Assembly (NCBI GenBank): GCA_025766275.1
Contig: JAFKAC010000124.1
Span: 1-64,000 of the forward strand
Direction of reading: 5' to 3'
From: Lactarius indigo
Lineage: Eukaryota > Basidiomycota > Agaricomycetes > Russulales > Russulaceae
DNA: 64,000 nt
A model generated the notes under the pieces. The model had not been told where the DNA came from. It saw only the letters and a list, made by a program, of their open reading frames with translations, and made no database searches. This document shows, piece after piece, positions 1-17,740 of the stretch (positions are counted from its first letter, which is position 1; each line of letters begins with the position of its first letter). A program made the translations under genes and the position numbers.

Positions 1-966
1 AAGAGAAGAACCAACAATACAACTTCGCCCTCGCCCGCAGTGAGCGAATGACGGGCGAACGTATATGCGATGAAGGGAACGCCGCTATAGTATTGTACCA
101 GGGCATCCTCGGAGCGGGGGCCAATGGGGTTGAGGGCTTAGGGATAGGAGGTCTGATGGAAGCAGGATGGGTGTGACTGAGGTGGGAAGCAGCGGCAGAG
201 ATAGGACGGTCTAGGTCAAACTCGGGACGCTTTGCGAACTGTTGAGTAGGATAGCGGGTGAGGGACACTTACCTGCACACTGATCCGGCTCAGTTGCCGT
301 TCGGGTATGATGTAAAGCGAAGGACAAGGTCGCAGACATCCTGATTTCCTAGAGTTAATGTGCGAATCGCATACAGGATAAGGTAGGAGATCTAGGAGAC
401 CTTGTGCGGTCAACTCGAATATAAAAAATGTCGGTGAGTTGTCTGGGAGGTCTCACTGAGATGGAGACCGGCGGTGATTGTCACTTTTCGATACGTGAAC
501 TGCGCGCCGCCACCTAGACCAGTGACCGTCTGTATATCTTGGGCCGGTTACAAGCCTAACTTAGGCGGTGAATTATTTGGCGGTCTCAGGCGGAAATTTG
601 TGCCCCAACACCATTCCCACACTGCCCCCGGCGGCGACGGCTGCTGTATGGCAGCCCAGCTTCTAATCATAGTGCTGTGATAAGCGCTGCTGCGGACTGC
701 GGAAGGGACCATCTGACTGCATGCGAAACCGAGCTTGGACAACACAAAGGCGCACAGCTACAGCCAATCAAACACCAGAGCTTTCATAATTCCCTTTTCC
801 CATTTGGACCACAACTCTCCCTCGCAACATCGCACGCCACAAGCGTCAGCCCCCAGGCATCTGACACGCTGGGACATATATACCCATCATCAACATCAAC
901 CCTCCGCCTTCTTCCCCTTCCCATCCTCAGCCCCAGACACCAGACTTTGTCCGTCCAGGCAGTGTT
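1..966. other. 5' flanking region, no gene recognised
   Basis: No open frame here looks like a conserved protein, and the short frames lack support. The last ~300 bases are pyrimidine-rich with a TATATA about 85 bases before the b561 start, so this part is probably the promoter and 5' leader of that gene. The first ~600 bases may be flank of a gene lying outside the window. Confidence 0.5.
877..882 (+). promoter_or_regulatory. Possible TATA box of the b561 gene
   Basis: TATATA lies about 85 bases upstream of the ATG at 967, in a CT-rich leader. The position suits a fungal core promoter. It is a short motif and only suggestive. Confidence 0.35.
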
Positions 967-1873
967 ATGTCCAGCCCATCTTTTGCGGACTTCGGGCTCT
1001 CGGAATATGAAAAGAGGGTCAGGGACCATGGCCTGCTCGCGGCCATCGCATTCCTTGTCATAATTCCAGTCGGCGTTCTTATACCTCGATACTTGCGTAC
1101 TTTTACCAATCGGTAAGTTCTGACATCGTCCGCGTACTCAGAGGCTCCCTGTGAAACCACGGCTGATGCATTTTATATCGCAGGTGGTTTTGGGGACACT
1201 CGATCACCAACTTTCTCTTCTCTGCCCCACTCGTCTTTGCGGCATGGGCTATGGGCTCGAAAGCCGGTGATCTCACAGACTCACCGATGGACCACCACAA
1301 GGTACACCCTCTCAATTTCCGAGTGCACAGTCTGCCGCACCTTTATCATGCATCACGCACGTTGACGCCCATCCCTCCGTTGCACAGAGAATCGGCTACG
1401 TCATCTTTAGTCTGTACATCGTGCAGGTGGTCTTAGGAGCGTTCATTCACTACATTCGCATTCCGTTCCCTTTCCTCGGCCACCGGCCGCCCCAGAATTA
1501 TATCCATGCGCTGCTGGGCCTGACCATCCTTGCGATGGCAAATTACCAGGTCTGTCCCTGTCCGCGCTACCTCTACTAGAAAGGGCTCTTCTGATTCGAA
1601 CTGAGGAAATAGGTTCACTATGGCATATACGTCGAATGGCCGCTCATGACGGGCGACATCCATCCAGTGAAACAGTCTGCGAAGCACGCCTGGCTCGCGT
1701 TGGTCATCGTAAGTCCGAACCACACAAACGGCATTTCATTCCCATGTCTAAGGTCGACGAATTCGTTCGTATAGGTCTTCTGGTCCCTCTATGTCATCGG
1801 GCTGGTCCTTTTACCTCGCCAGTACACACAAGAGCGAGAAGGCAGGTCGACTACAGATAAAGAAAACTCGTAA
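967..1873 (+). CDS. Cytochrome b561-domain membrane protein
   Basis: Five exons (967-1112, 1184-1301, 1388-1549, 1613-1708, 1775-1873) join in frame to 206 aa. The product is almost entirely a b561-type core: helices with the pattern HGLLAAIAF, then WGHS, then MDHH, then HYIRIPFPFLGH, then NYIHALLG and NYQVHYG. These supply the spaced histidines that would bind two b hemes. A last helix (LYVIGLVLLP) is followed by a charged tail. Family knowledge: b561 proteins move electrons across membranes and in fungi are often fused to a DOMON domain. No DOMON or signal peptide is visible here, so this is a stand-alone b561 unit, or an upstream exon has been missed. The start at 967 is the first in-frame ATG after the TATA. 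The donor and substrate are unknown. Confidence 0.8.
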
Positions 1874-2181
1874 TGTGCATAGTGATCTATGAGTGATCCT
1901 CCCAGTCAGGAGGGCTTTATTATATACTAGGACGCTTGGTGTTGTTTTCTTGTCAGATACTGGATTTTAGACTTTTGTCCTTTCGCGTCGACTTTTTGTA
2001 TAAATGTAGAATCATTGGATTGGACTTTACAGAGATATAGTGGAGGATGCCATCAATCGCCTGTTCCGAGCAGAGCCGTAGTGCGACTTGACGTAATCAA
2101 TATGGCTTGATTAGCTTGATTTCCGACTGCGACCAACTTAGAACACGAACGTTCAACGTTGACGACCGTGCAGTTCTAAAC
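1874..2181. other. Spacer between the b561 and BSD genes
   Basis: About 300 bases hold the 3' end of the b561 transcript (AT-rich, TTTATTATATA shortly after the stop) and the promoter of the BSD-domain gene. No coding signal is seen. Confidence 0.5.
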
Positions 2182-3747
2182 ATGAGCTTTTTAGATACCT
2201 CGCTCACCAACGCGAGTTCGGGGACCGCGACGCCACCACCCCAAGCGGTGGGGCAATCCCCACCAACATTGAACGAAGAAGTTACCGAGGTCATCGGGCA
2301 GCTGGGACGGTTCTGGGGAGGATTTAGGAAACAGGTGCGTCACCGTGCCACACTTTTCAACTGTCCATTGGGCACTAGCTCTAATTCCTGTCTCTGTTAC
2401 ATCTCCAAAGAGCCAGAGCGCCATCGAGGCTGCTCGCAAGGACCTGGGAGAGTATGTCTCGCAGGCGCAGAAGGGGTTAAACGAGCAGCTTGCGACCCTC
2501 TCCGTCAACTCCCCTACACCCGCAGCTGAAAACGACGCGCCAGCGCCTTCCTCGCGCGATCTAGTCGATGTCACCACAACCGACGGCGAAAGCTCAGCAC
2601 CCTCCTCTGCGTCTGCGTCCACTGCCACACTTCCGGACCAGCAGCAGCAGCCTAATGCACAGCAGACGCTCTTTACGCGTCTGCAATCCTCGCTCCCTCC
2701 CGACCTCCTCACCACCCTCCGCGAGACGCTTCCCGAGAGCGTGACGGACGCACAGCGACGCCAGGAGCTTGCGCAGGCAGCACAAGCCCGCGTGCACGGC
2801 GCCGCGGCACGCGGAGAGGTGTTGCTCCGCGGGGCGAGCGTATTCCTGCGCGACGCGGTGCGCGTCGTCCCGCCGGAGCCCGCTGCGCCGGCCTCCGCAT
2901 CGACGCCGCCCGCATTTGAGGACGCCGTAACGCCTCGTGCAGAGGTGCCGCCCCCCGTCGCTATCTCTGTTACCTCCGCGACGCGTCGGGATGCCCTTCT
3001 GCGCGCATTACGTGCGACGCCTGCGATTCTTCGTGTTGACCCTGCGGAAGAGGAGCGCTCGGCGACACTTTTTGTTACTTGGGCACAGGTGGTGGATGAT
3101 CTGCGCGACGAGACGCAGCGCGAGGTCGAGCTGGCCGCCGACGACGGGGCATTACAAATTACGCGCTCAATGCTGGGTCCGTCATCTCTCTCTCTCTCTC
3201 TCTCCCCCACCTTGTGGATTCGGGACTGGCCGAGTGCTGATATAGACCCTCGAAACACAGTGCCGGAGGAACTGTCCGAGGATGAATTTTGGACGCGCTA
3301 TTTCTTCCGGGTGTACCAAATAAACCAAGAAGACGAGAGGCGAAAGGCCGTGCTCGAAGGTTCGTGTGCCCACATCTATCTATCTCGGCTAGCGTGTTGA
3401 CCGCTAACGATCCTATTAACGCCGCAGGCCCCACGGCACAGGAAGAAGACTTTAGCTGGGAAGACGAAGAGGAGGACGTGGTGCCGAGAGGAGAGCCATC
3501 CCCGGGGTCGGCCAGTGCTGTCCGCGAACTGAGTCGCGATAGGCTGACGGCTACTGTCACATCCGGAACTACAAGTCCAGAACGTAGCGATGACAGCTTC
3601 GACCTGGTTTCTTCGGGTCATACGAGCGCGACAGGTCATGCTAGCGCTAGTCACCCACATGTGAGGGAGGAGTCATCAGATAGCGGCAGTGATGAGGAGG
3701 AAGAGGATGACGACGACGACGACAGTGCAGAAAGTGACTGGGAATGA
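2182..3747 (+). CDS. BSD-domain protein (Dos2-like)
   Basis: Exons 2182-2334, 2411-3176, 3246-3359 and 3428-3747 give about 450 aa. The diagnostic part is the BSD signature LSEDEFWTRYFFRVYQ around residues 315-330, with the paired F-W of the family. The N-terminal half is amphipathic and rich in Ala, Ser and Pro (SQSAIEAARKDLGEYVSQ). The C-terminus is a long acidic Ser/Asp/Glu tail ending SDWE, as in fungal Dos2-like and SYAP1-like BSD proteins. BSD domains occur in TFIIH subunits and synapse-associated proteins; the fungal member has been linked to ubiquitin/DNA-repair phenotypes, so the exact role is inference. The intron at 3177-3245 contains a CT repeat, has a length divisible by three and could be retained without a frame break. 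Removing it brings the BSD start to the usual DPRNTVPEELSE context. Confidence 0.8.
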
Positions 3748-6700
3748 TGATAGATTAGATTTCTCGAATCGTTTGTATTATGTATCTGTTTGAAACAATA
3801 TCCTGCTCATTGGCGTTCGTGCTTCTACACCCTGGCTCGCTGATTTGTTGCAAAGAAAAAAAAAAAAAGTACTTCCTCCGCTAGTCTACATAATGAGTTA
3901 ACATAAAACATAATTGAGGGGACTAAGCAAGGTCTTGTGAGGCGCGTCATCATCTCAGTCTTAGGGATACTAAGTGGCAAGTGACATGTTCCGATCCTGG
4001 GCTAGCCTCAAAGTTGGCACTTGGTCGCAATCTGATCTTTGGCATCGGAGACTGTAGGAAAAGAAGCTCTTTGTTCGCTTTAGCCCCGGAGTGGTCCCAC
4101 CGACGACCCCCACTGGCATACTCCCGAACTACCAACCCGTAATTACTTGTAATTTCTGGACGAATATGAAGGGGTACCTCATTTTTCCACTTATAGGACC
4201 CACCTACTGGCGATAGCGTGGCCTCACCTGGCAAAGTGTTTTTCCATCTCAGCCTGGAACGCATTCATTTTCTGTTGGACCCGACGAGGACGGCGAGATG
4301 TCAAAGGGGAAAGAGTAGCAGAAGGGTTAGCAGATACTGTAGTATCTTACTATAGAATTCGACATGTTTCATTGCCCCATTTGGTTTCCTGGATCCCATG
4401 AGAACGTCTTCCACTCCTTGTCCTTCCGAATTTGCTTCCAGCTCTCTCGCGACAACCCCGCTTATCGTATTATGACTTTCGACAAGCGCGAGGGATTTGA
4501 CTTGAGTGGCGTTTTGGACTTGACATCGACGTCAAGGGTACAATTGGTAACGCCTATGATTTCTCACCTTGTAATGAGTATCATGTGCCCCCCCCCTTGG
4601 GGGGGTGCCAGTTGGGGAGCGGGGATTAACGCCTCATTCCTGGGCTTCCCAGCAAGAATGTCGAGCTTTTTTGACGTCCTCCAATCAACTGGCGTGCTTA
4701 CATGAACTTTGGGTTTCACGCAGTGGTGAATGACGGATGTGAGCGCTGATTTTGGACAGAAATAGATTTCATACTTCTCACGCACGAATGCACACACGTA
4801 AGTTGCCTATTGTCATTGTCACGAGCACTCCGTGTGGACTCGCCCCTCCCGCGTGCATGTGATGTGGGGGAGAAGCCCACCTTTCGAACTTGATACGCCG
4901 CCGGATGGGCGATTGTTCAGCGACCAGGCTATTCGATGCTAAAATGTATCGTCACGTATGCTATCATCTTTGGGGTCAAATGAATGCAAGTGAGATACGG
5001 CACGAAGATCACCAGGGTTGGTTGATTTTGTCCCCTCGTTTCTGAGTGGTCGAAGAAGGAAAGGGTTGGTGGGCATATCATCGCGCCCAGTACGGCACCT
5101 AAACTTAAGTGTGAGTTATGGGTGCTGTTTACTTACGGCAACTCAATCCCATTGGCCAAAGTGTCTTGTCACCACTACGGCACCAAGTATTGAACACCCT
5201 CTGGCAGTCGTCCAACCATGCTTAATTTGCCCCGAAGAGGCTGACCGCACAAGCTGAAATTAAACACTCTCGGTACGTTACAAATACCGTATGGTATCGT
5301 TCCAGAGTCATGACGACGGCCCGGCACAGTTTCTCCAACTTTGTCGTGTGTCCAATCAGACGAGCCCTGGCTGTGATTGGCCTACCGGAAACACCCGTGG
5401 GCCTGACAAACAAACTTTAACAACCGCCAACCGGAGTCCGAAACGCATCCTCGTGCTCTTTACGGTCTGGGCATCCAGAAGTCTCGGAGCTAATTGTATT
5501 GCGAGAAGGATACGTGTGAGCCTCTTCGCTCGCTAAGTCATTCGTGGTCAAACGATGTAAGGGCTATTTATTAAGGTCTCCGGATGACACGCGGAACTCG
5601 CGGCCATTCCATTTTCAGACCCTTGGGTCCCCCCAATCGGCGCCCAATGACCGTGTCTTTGTAAACTGTGGCTTTGACTTATTGTAGTCATGAAAAGTTG
5701 CGCGCCTGGTAGCATGCTTCGTTGGAGGGCGGGGAGAGAGAGAAGGTAAATTCTGGGGTGAAGCCAGGAGCAGGATAGCGTCGTCGCTCCCAGCCAATCA
5801 TGGCGTGCATTTGCGCTTACGGCGCTTTCAAACTCCTTCAGGTATGCGCAGGCCCATGTGGGCGCAGCGGCGTGGGCACCGACGAACAGTAGGCACTGTT
5901 CCATTTCAGCACCAACCAATGGGATGTGGGCGCTTGCAGGCCTGAGAATCAAATGCCAGGCTTGGTCTCTCATTCGCCCTCGAGTTGCTGCTTTCTCCCC
6001 TCTCCCTCAACTCGCCCGCCTCACCCCACCCCACCCTGGCGCGCACTGTAACGTAAACCAATCTCACAGAAACTTACAGGCGCGCGTCAGGCAACCGGAA
6101 TACGACACAAGAAAGTACCAAATTAAACAACGGATAGCGACGTTTTGAGCGTTGTCGGTTACCGCGAACCTTTTCCTTTTTTTCCCGCCGTTAAGGGGTG
6201 AGCTCGCTGTGTGAGTTGGTTGAATTATTAGTCCTTTTGGGGGCGTCCGTCCGTCTGCGAGGGGGTGGTGGTGGAACGTTTCTCTCACAGGAGTGTCGTC
6301 GCGGGTTGGTCGTTGATCACCGAGGCTGTCGATGTCGCCTGCTGGTTGGACGACTTACATTACAGTAAGACTTACATCACTCCGACCGATCGGAAACGCT
6401 GTGATGAGACAGTACGAATGATGTCTCGTCGCTCGTCGGCTTCGGGCTCGGCCGACTAAGTTGCATTGAGCGCATCGAGCGAGCGAACCAACCAGCTACC
6501 AGCATCCAGTCAAAGAAGCCCTTTCGTCGGCGGTCATCGGTAACAGCAAAGCCAGCGGTGTCCTGTGGTGTTTGGAAGCACGCACGCACGAGGTTGTTGG
6601 GAACCAATCAAGAGCCAAATCCTCACTTTCATTTAATTTGTATTTGTTATGTCCCTTACTTAGCCCATCAAATCAAAGCATTCTAGAAAAAAAAAAAATA

Positions 6701-8912
6701 AGCAGAAAAAAAAAAAAAAAAAAACAGAAAACGATTGGTGGTTCAATATTTCAATGCTTCCGAGTGACGACAGAGTGTGGGAGCAGACTTGCTATATATT
6801 TACCAAGTACTGGCACGACTGGCACTGGCACTGAGGCGAGACGCGGATTGGCTAGCCAGAATAAATTGGCGGCGCCACCAATCAGATCGCAAATAGCCAA
6901 CCCCCGTCTCCTCTCTCTTTTCCTTTACCCGCAGTGCCGGAACCGGACCTGGACCCGCTACCCAACCCACCTCTCCCTTCACGCACCATCCCGCTCACCC
7001 GGGAAAGGTATCCATAATGGGAGAGTGGGTGGGTGGGTGGCGAACTCTGATCATGAGGAATCAATCGACTTGTGATCGGTGTAAGATCGGAAACGAGGGG
7101 CCGGTGCGAGGTAAAGCCGCAGCAGATGAGTTCCTTCCCCCGTGTGTGAGTGTGTACGTTCCGGCTTTTGTTTGACGCAAATGTCACCCCCCCCCCCCCC
7201 CCCACGCTGAACCGACGCGATGTAACGTACTGCATGAGGCTGTGTGGTGTGATGGGCGATGCGATAATCCTCTCAGGCTGTGTTTTTTACACCCCACCAA
7301 CATCAACAAAAAGAAAGTTCCTACATGCCTGAGCAGCTAGCCAATCACGTCGACGATCGCGTTACTGCAATCCCCGCTCGACAGGGCGTCGTATAGCCGA
7401 TATATGGTAGAGATGAAATGAAACGAAGCCGCGGCCGCACTTGCTCGCTCATCCCTGCTCAATAATACAGTGAAGGAATCGAGCTCCATAAAAATCAGTC
7501 GTACAAATGTTTCAAAAATTCGGCAAGGGGTTGCCCCATACTAAAGCTTCCCCTCCCCCCCCAATCGGAATGTAGCGGCAAAACCTACCGATTCCAGAAG
7601 TATGGTACGACAACACCGTAATACTGTACTAACCAATACGAGTTTATGGACGCAACGACGATAAGCGTCTTATCTCTTCTCGCGAAGCATGCCGCTGTAG
7701 CTGGGGCAGCCGCTCAATTACCATAACGAACATGAAGAAGCACCGGGGTGCTCGGGGAGGAAAAAACGAGAAGAGAACGAACGAGCGAAGAAGTCCCGGA
7801 GCGAGAAGAACCCGTGGTCGATGAAGGAAAGTGGCGCTCGGCCCCCGGTCGACTGAATGACGAACGAATCCGGATCCGGGCTTTTGACGCTGTTCCTTTT
7901 TCTTTTTCCTTTATTGTTTATAGGCTCAAGAGACGATTTCGGACTTCCGTGACCGTTGGATTACTGTATTGCACGAATCCGACTGGCTCGAAGTAGACCC
8001 TTGCGCTTCGCCGCGCGATCCGCGCTTCTTGCAAGCGACTCGGTCAATCGCAGGTTTTTGAGTTGCGCGACTAATGACCGCGTTATTGTTTCCTCTCCGA
8101 TCCAGACAAGCACCTGACAACACAATCTTCATGATTAATACTATTACTTCTATCCACCTTGTGTATGATAAACACGAGACTATTTTTCTTCAGAGGAATA
8201 AGAGTGAGGCGACGAGGACGATTCTGAGTTGGCAGATGCGAACGAGCTTGTATTAGAGTCCTTTTTTTTTGACGGGGCTACTGGGTACCGTAAGTTGTGG
8301 GGTCGACAGCGCCTAAGTAGCAGCATCAGCAACAGCAACCTGAGAGAAACCAAACAGATGTGCGTGTGCATGGGCATGCATGGCGTACGGGAAAAAAAAT
8401 AAATGAGAGGCGGTGGCGCAAACACGACGACACAAGGAAGAGAGTGAGGGTGACATGCGAGCAGCAAAAACAGAAAAGTGAAAGGATAAAGGGGGAAGCA
8501 GGAGCAGAAGCGGGTAGTAGTCAATTTTTAGAGTCCGTCGGTCAAGAAAAATGGGTATGTGACACGAAAGTGAAACGGCGACTGACTACATACTGTCAAA
8601 CGAAAAGAGTGTGGGGAAGACGCAGGGCGCGAGCGAGCAAAGGAAATGGAATGGAAAATAATATAAAGAAAAACACAGTCAAAAAAAAAAAAAAACGGAA
8701 TGACGAGAACAAACACACACAGAGCTTTGCAGTAAATATACGTAAGATAAAATGCGCAGGAGAACGGGAAACAGGAGCAGAGAGGTAGAAGTGGGAAGAA
8801 CACAAAAACATAAGGAGTGTGACGTGCGAGGGGGACGAAGATCAGTCAAGGATATCAACAAACTTGATCCCAACAACAACAGAGAAAAAACAGATTACAG
8901 CACAATGTTTTT
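3748..8912. other. 5.2-kb region without a recognised gene
   Basis: The region lies between the 3' ends of two convergent genes. All open frames are short, lack homology I can recognise and lack good exon structure; the longest, 6572-7075 (+), runs through A-tracts. Visible contents: A-runs at 3857-3868, 6688-6699 and 6706-6724; a 17-C run at 7187-7203; TACTGTA words at 4335, 7622 and 7962; pyrimidine-rich stretches at 5990-6040 and 6900-6990 that resemble fungal promoters. The last ~550 bases are purine-rich on this strand and probably belong to the 3' UTR of the homeobox gene. No transposase, reverse transcriptase or terminal repeat was seen. A long non-coding RNA or strongly decayed element remains possible. 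Confidence 0.5.
7187..7203. repeat. Poly-C tract (17 nt)
   Basis: Seventeen consecutive C residues in non-coding DNA. Such tracts are prone to length polymorphism and to sequencing error. Confidence 0.9.
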
Positions 8913-11150
8913 TTATGTGTATCGGGTCGCCGCGGCATAATCATCTGCTGTGCTGGGAGATGGCACTGGATGGGGATAGAGACCGCCAGCATCTGTGCCA
9001 TCAAACACGCGGGGGTATCCTGACACCACGGGGTACCCATTCGCGTGCGTGTGGTACTCGCCACCGCCGAATGGTGCCGTGCTGTACGGGGGGTATTGAT
9101 GGGGCAGATAGGGCTGCGGTGGCGTGTGGGTATCAGCATCTGGCAACTTGAATGCCGGCGGAGGCGTGTATGGAGACTATTCACAGAAGAAAGCCAGTCG
9201 ATCAGTAAGGCGAACCACGATCTAAGTGACTTGTGCTCACACTCTCGTTCGAATGAAGCGCGAGTGCGAGCTCCGAGCTTGCCCCGGTATTTGGCGGAAT
9301 AGGCGATTGGCCAATGTCGGCACCGCTCATATCGATGCGCTCGTTGTCCGACGTCGGAGAGGGATATGTAACGGTACCGTGCTCGGACGTGTAACCGTCG
9401 CTGCCTGGACCGGCTGGACTTGCACCGCCGTCACTCGGCCCTGATCCACTGCCACCACCTAAAGTCATCCCGTCGAGCATATCTGTCGCAGACACGCACG
9501 ACCAGCGTCGGCCGTTCGCATCGACGCCCAGGCCATCGCTAGTGACGTCCGAAAGGGATGGACCAGCGCTACTCGCCGAGCCACAGAGAGAGACAACCGA
9601 ACCAACCGGACGGCGATACATGCCCGGGTCGAGCCCAAAGGGATAGTCCGCATCAACCTCAGAAGTCGCCACAGAGTGCTTGCGCTCGGGGAACTCGTAG
9701 CCGCTCGCTGGCATCACGGCCGTTGCGGTCATCCCAAATGAGTATCCGGCGTCCGGCGTTAGCGCGACCGCAGGAGTGCCAGCACCGAATGGATCCGGGT
9801 TGTTCCACAAGAACGCATCCTGTTGCTGGGAAGCAAACATGTCACTACCTTGGTGCTGCTGCTGTTGTTCCTCGAGGGAGACAGTACTGGTTGGCGTAGC
9901 AGGGAGAGAAGGTAGGGGTGGAACAGGAGCCGACTGGTGCGCATGGTCATTATGGAAGATAGCCGGAACCGACGCACGGTGTGCAAGGTTTGGACGACGC
10001 GGTCCCTGGAAGGGATGATACCGCGAAGAAGTGTGCACCTGCTGGCCGTGCATCGCAATGCGGCTCGTAGGTAGACTGGGCATGTCCATACCCTCCGAGA
10101 TGGATGCGCGTAAGTACGGGGGAGCATGAGGAGGTGGGCCGGATGGAGGTTGGTAGTTTACTTGAGGAGCAGAAGGGCGATGGACAGGCAACGCATAGGG
10201 ATGCTGGGCAAGCGCGCTCGTCGAACGACGGTGGTGGAGCATTTGAGGTTGAAGAACGCCTCCAGAGGGGAACGAGGTATGTAATTGGTGGTAGCGGTTT
10301 TCATGTGGGGTTAGTGAGTGCGACGGCGGATGCTGCGTGTGGGGTGCCAACGTGGATGATGGAGGCTGTGGCGGAAGTGGTTCCTGGGGCGGAACAAGGC
10401 TGAGAACGGGGAGGGAGCTGCGACGGTGCCCATATGCGACAGGGCCCGCGTCAGGAGGAGAAGGGATGGAGTGAGGACGGTGGGGCTGGTCAAACGAGTC
10501 GGTGATGGGGGGTGTTGGGAGCTGGGCGCGTTGCCATGATGCATTCTGGGTAGCGCGTGGCGATTGCTCGGGCGTCTGAGGCTCAACCTTGGTGACGGGA
10601 GATGCACTAGCTGATGATGATACAGGATCGGCAAGGGCGTCTGGAGCTGTGTCAGACGAGGGAGATGCAATAGAGGGGACGAGGAGGGAGGTGGGGGAAG
10701 TAATGGGGGAAGAGCCCGTTGGGAGAATTTTCCCGTGGGCTTTCTTCTCTTTGGCACGCCGATTTTGAAACCAAACCTACGATAATGAGAGCGCGTGAGT
10801 GAACGATTTTGGGGATAGATAAAAAGACAGTAAAGACATACCTGGACCTCTCTGGGAGACATCTTCAGTTTTTTAGCGAGCTCCTTGCGACGAGGAGCGT
10901 TTGGTTTCTTGTCGGTGACAAAGACGCCCTCTAGAATCTCGAGCTGTGCTGGAGTGGTGCGCTTGCGAGTCTTGATGGTGTTCGGCACGTACGTGTAGAA
11001 CATCTTTGAATCTACTTTAGCAGGGTCCACACCAGGTGGAATGAGCGAGGGAATGTAGGAGCGGTGAGTAGCTGCAGCGGCGGCGGCGGCGGCTGGGGTT
11101 GGAGTGAAGGCGGTGGAAGATGCAGAGTTGGAAGGATCCCCAACTTGCAT
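8913..11150 (-). CDS. Homeodomain transcription factor
   Basis: Three exons (11150-10842, 10776-9241, 9176-8913) encode 702 aa. A homeodomain occupies residues ~62-118: TRKRTTPAQLEILEGVF, then KLKMSPREVQ, then VWFQNRRAKEKK in the recognition helix. An intron splits helix 3 exactly between Q and V. An eight-alanine run lies at residues 20-27. The rest is a long low-complexity tail rich in Pro, Ser, His and Gln, ending in a Pro/Tyr-rich segment, typical of fungal regulatory factors. It resembles the non-mating-type homeobox regulators of basidiomycetes (the Hom1/Hom2 or Phx1-like group), some of which control fruiting-body development. I cannot assign it to one orthologue. It is not a TALE-type mating HD1, since no three-residue loop insertion is visible. 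The wee1 gene lies upstream on the same strand, 1.6 kb away. Confidence 0.85.
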
Positions 11151-12763
11151 AATCTTTGCAGGTGGGGGGGGAGGCGGTGGAGTGGAATGGAAGTGAGAGA
11201 GGGGGGGAGAAAGAGAGATAGAAGAAAAAGAGAAAGAGTGAGAAATAAAGCGGGGCGGGGAACACGGGAAAAGGAGCCGGCTCGGTTGACGAGTTGACAG
11301 AGATGACGAGAAAAAGGCGGCTGGGAATAGTTTCGATCGAGATACGCTAACCCTGCCTCATCTCATCTCGCCCACTTATCCGTTTATTATTTATTTATAG
11401 CTTGACAACTCTAATCATGATATGGTGATCCCAACTATCCATCAAAAAAATCACGAGAGCAGTCCACCTCATCCCCCCTTTTTTGCTTTTGCCCTCCCAC
11501 TTCGCACTCCCCCGCCCAGCGCCCGATCCCCGGGCCCAGACTCAAGCCCAGACTTGCGGTTCCGACCTCTCGCCGCTTGCACTACTGGGTCCGATTATTG
11601 CAAGCTATCGCCGCTCTAGCTTCATACCCTTCCTCCACTAACCATTCATCATTCTCACACCCCTTACTCTCCTTTTCGCATGGAAAAACATGGCATGTTG
11701 CATTCAATGAAAATGAAACAAGACACTACATGGAAAAAAGTGGAAGAATGACTACTCGTAGCAAGAAAGCACATGTGAAAGAGCGAAGCTAGAAAGGAAT
11801 CAGTTTTCTCCAAGCGCTACGTAGGGGAGGGGAGTACTTTTTTTTCGCAGTGTTGTTATGTATGGATATATATATAATATTATGGATCTGTATGCGTTAA
11901 TATGTATCGACTGTACGTATGGATGACAATGGGATGATTGGTAGTCTGTTTTGGTTTGGGATGAATCAATCAATGAGTGTGAAATCGATGAAACAAAATG
12001 AAAACGGTAGTGTTATGTACTGGAGATGCATTCGCGCCATTTATCCTTGTGTGTTTCAGGGACGCCGCAAAAAAGAGGAAACTAATCATTCCCCTGTCCG
12101 GATGATGAGGATGACAGACTGCGCCAGCAGTGGTGGCGGCGACTTCGGAGAACGAACCCAGTCGTGCGCGGTGGAGAGGCACGAGGCACGCCGGCGACGA
12201 AGATGGCCACGAAACCCTCCGAGCTTGATTCAGGTGGTTGGTCAGGGGCAGCACAGCAGAAGGGAGGGGGGAAGCACCTGTTTGGGAGGTGCTCGGACCG
12301 GGCGGGTGATGCTGATGGTGGCATGGGAACAGGGGGAGCAAGAGGGAATGGACCATGCAACCAAAAACGAGCAAAAGAGTCCGAAAGGGGCCAAATGCGA
12401 GCAAGAGGGAGCAAACCAAACGGACATATGAGCAAGAAAAAAAAAGTAAATGGGTAGAACAAGGACGGGACTGGCAAGTGCGGTGGCGTCCAAGCGAATG
12501 ATCGGAATGGGAGGAGGAAACGGAGAGGAACGAACACGAGCAATGAGCGAAATGGGAAGGAAAGCCAAAGTAAAACTAAAACAAAAGAACGATCAAAATC
12601 AGGATCAGGATCAGGGGCGACACGACATTGCACAGCGAAGAGATGGGATGGCGGGGGGCAAACGCCTCCCCAGCGATGCAATCGCGGGAAAGATGACAGA
12701 TCCAGGCACGATCATGGGCGTGTCCGTCCTCAACCCTCGGACACACACTACTCGCCTTTTTTT
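11151..12763. other. Promoter of homeobox gene and 3' flank of wee1
   Basis: No gene is recognised. The segment next to the homeobox start is a strong purine/pyrimidine asymmetric stretch (11160-11290) followed by TTTATTATTTATTTATAG near 11385, a plausible core promoter on the minus strand. Near 11420-11660 it is C-rich. The 12000-12720 part is A/G-rich on the plus strand and is likely wee1 3' UTR or spacer. Confidence 0.45.
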
Positions 12764-17424
<4,661 letters not shown>

Positions 17425-17740
17425 GGCAGGGGGAGGGAGGGAGGGTCGTTGGTGGTGATGGTTGTAATATGAGGAAGGTGAACGAGATCTAACAGGATAT
17501 TCGCGTTGGTGTAGATGCGTCTAAAACCATGCCATACTCACAACACAATTTTCCTTTACCCTCTTTCCTCTATTTCCTTTCTTTTTCCTTCTCGACGGAT
17601 ATCAACGGTCCATTTCTGCAAGGAGGGCGAGCCAAAGCCAGCAAAACGCACGTCAACCATTTTCCCTTATTTGGTGCTCAACATCGTGGGAATTCTATCA
17701 ACAATCAGTTATCATGTGATCGCATCTAATCACATGATCG
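17425..17740. promoter_or_regulatory. Divergent promoter between wee1 and the GT49-like gene
   Basis: These 316 bases separate the start codons of two genes transcribed away from each other, so they should hold both promoters. The middle is CT-rich (17540-17595). No other open frame of note is seen. Confidence 0.55.

Noticed and set aside
3177..3245. Segment of the BSD gene read as coding
   Set aside because: Although open in frame, it is a CT microsatellite with splice sites at both ends, and removing it gives the expected BSD context. Kept as a probable intron, not certain.
2191..3258. 355-codon open frame on the minus strand
   Set aside because: It lies wholly antisense to the BSD-domain gene, is Arg/Ser/Ala-rich and has no domain. 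It is a mirror of GC-rich codon use on the other strand.
6572..7075. 167-codon plus-strand frame in the gene desert
   Set aside because: It reads through long A-tracts as Lys runs, has no ATG-proximal promoter signal that differs from its surroundings, and shows no domain.
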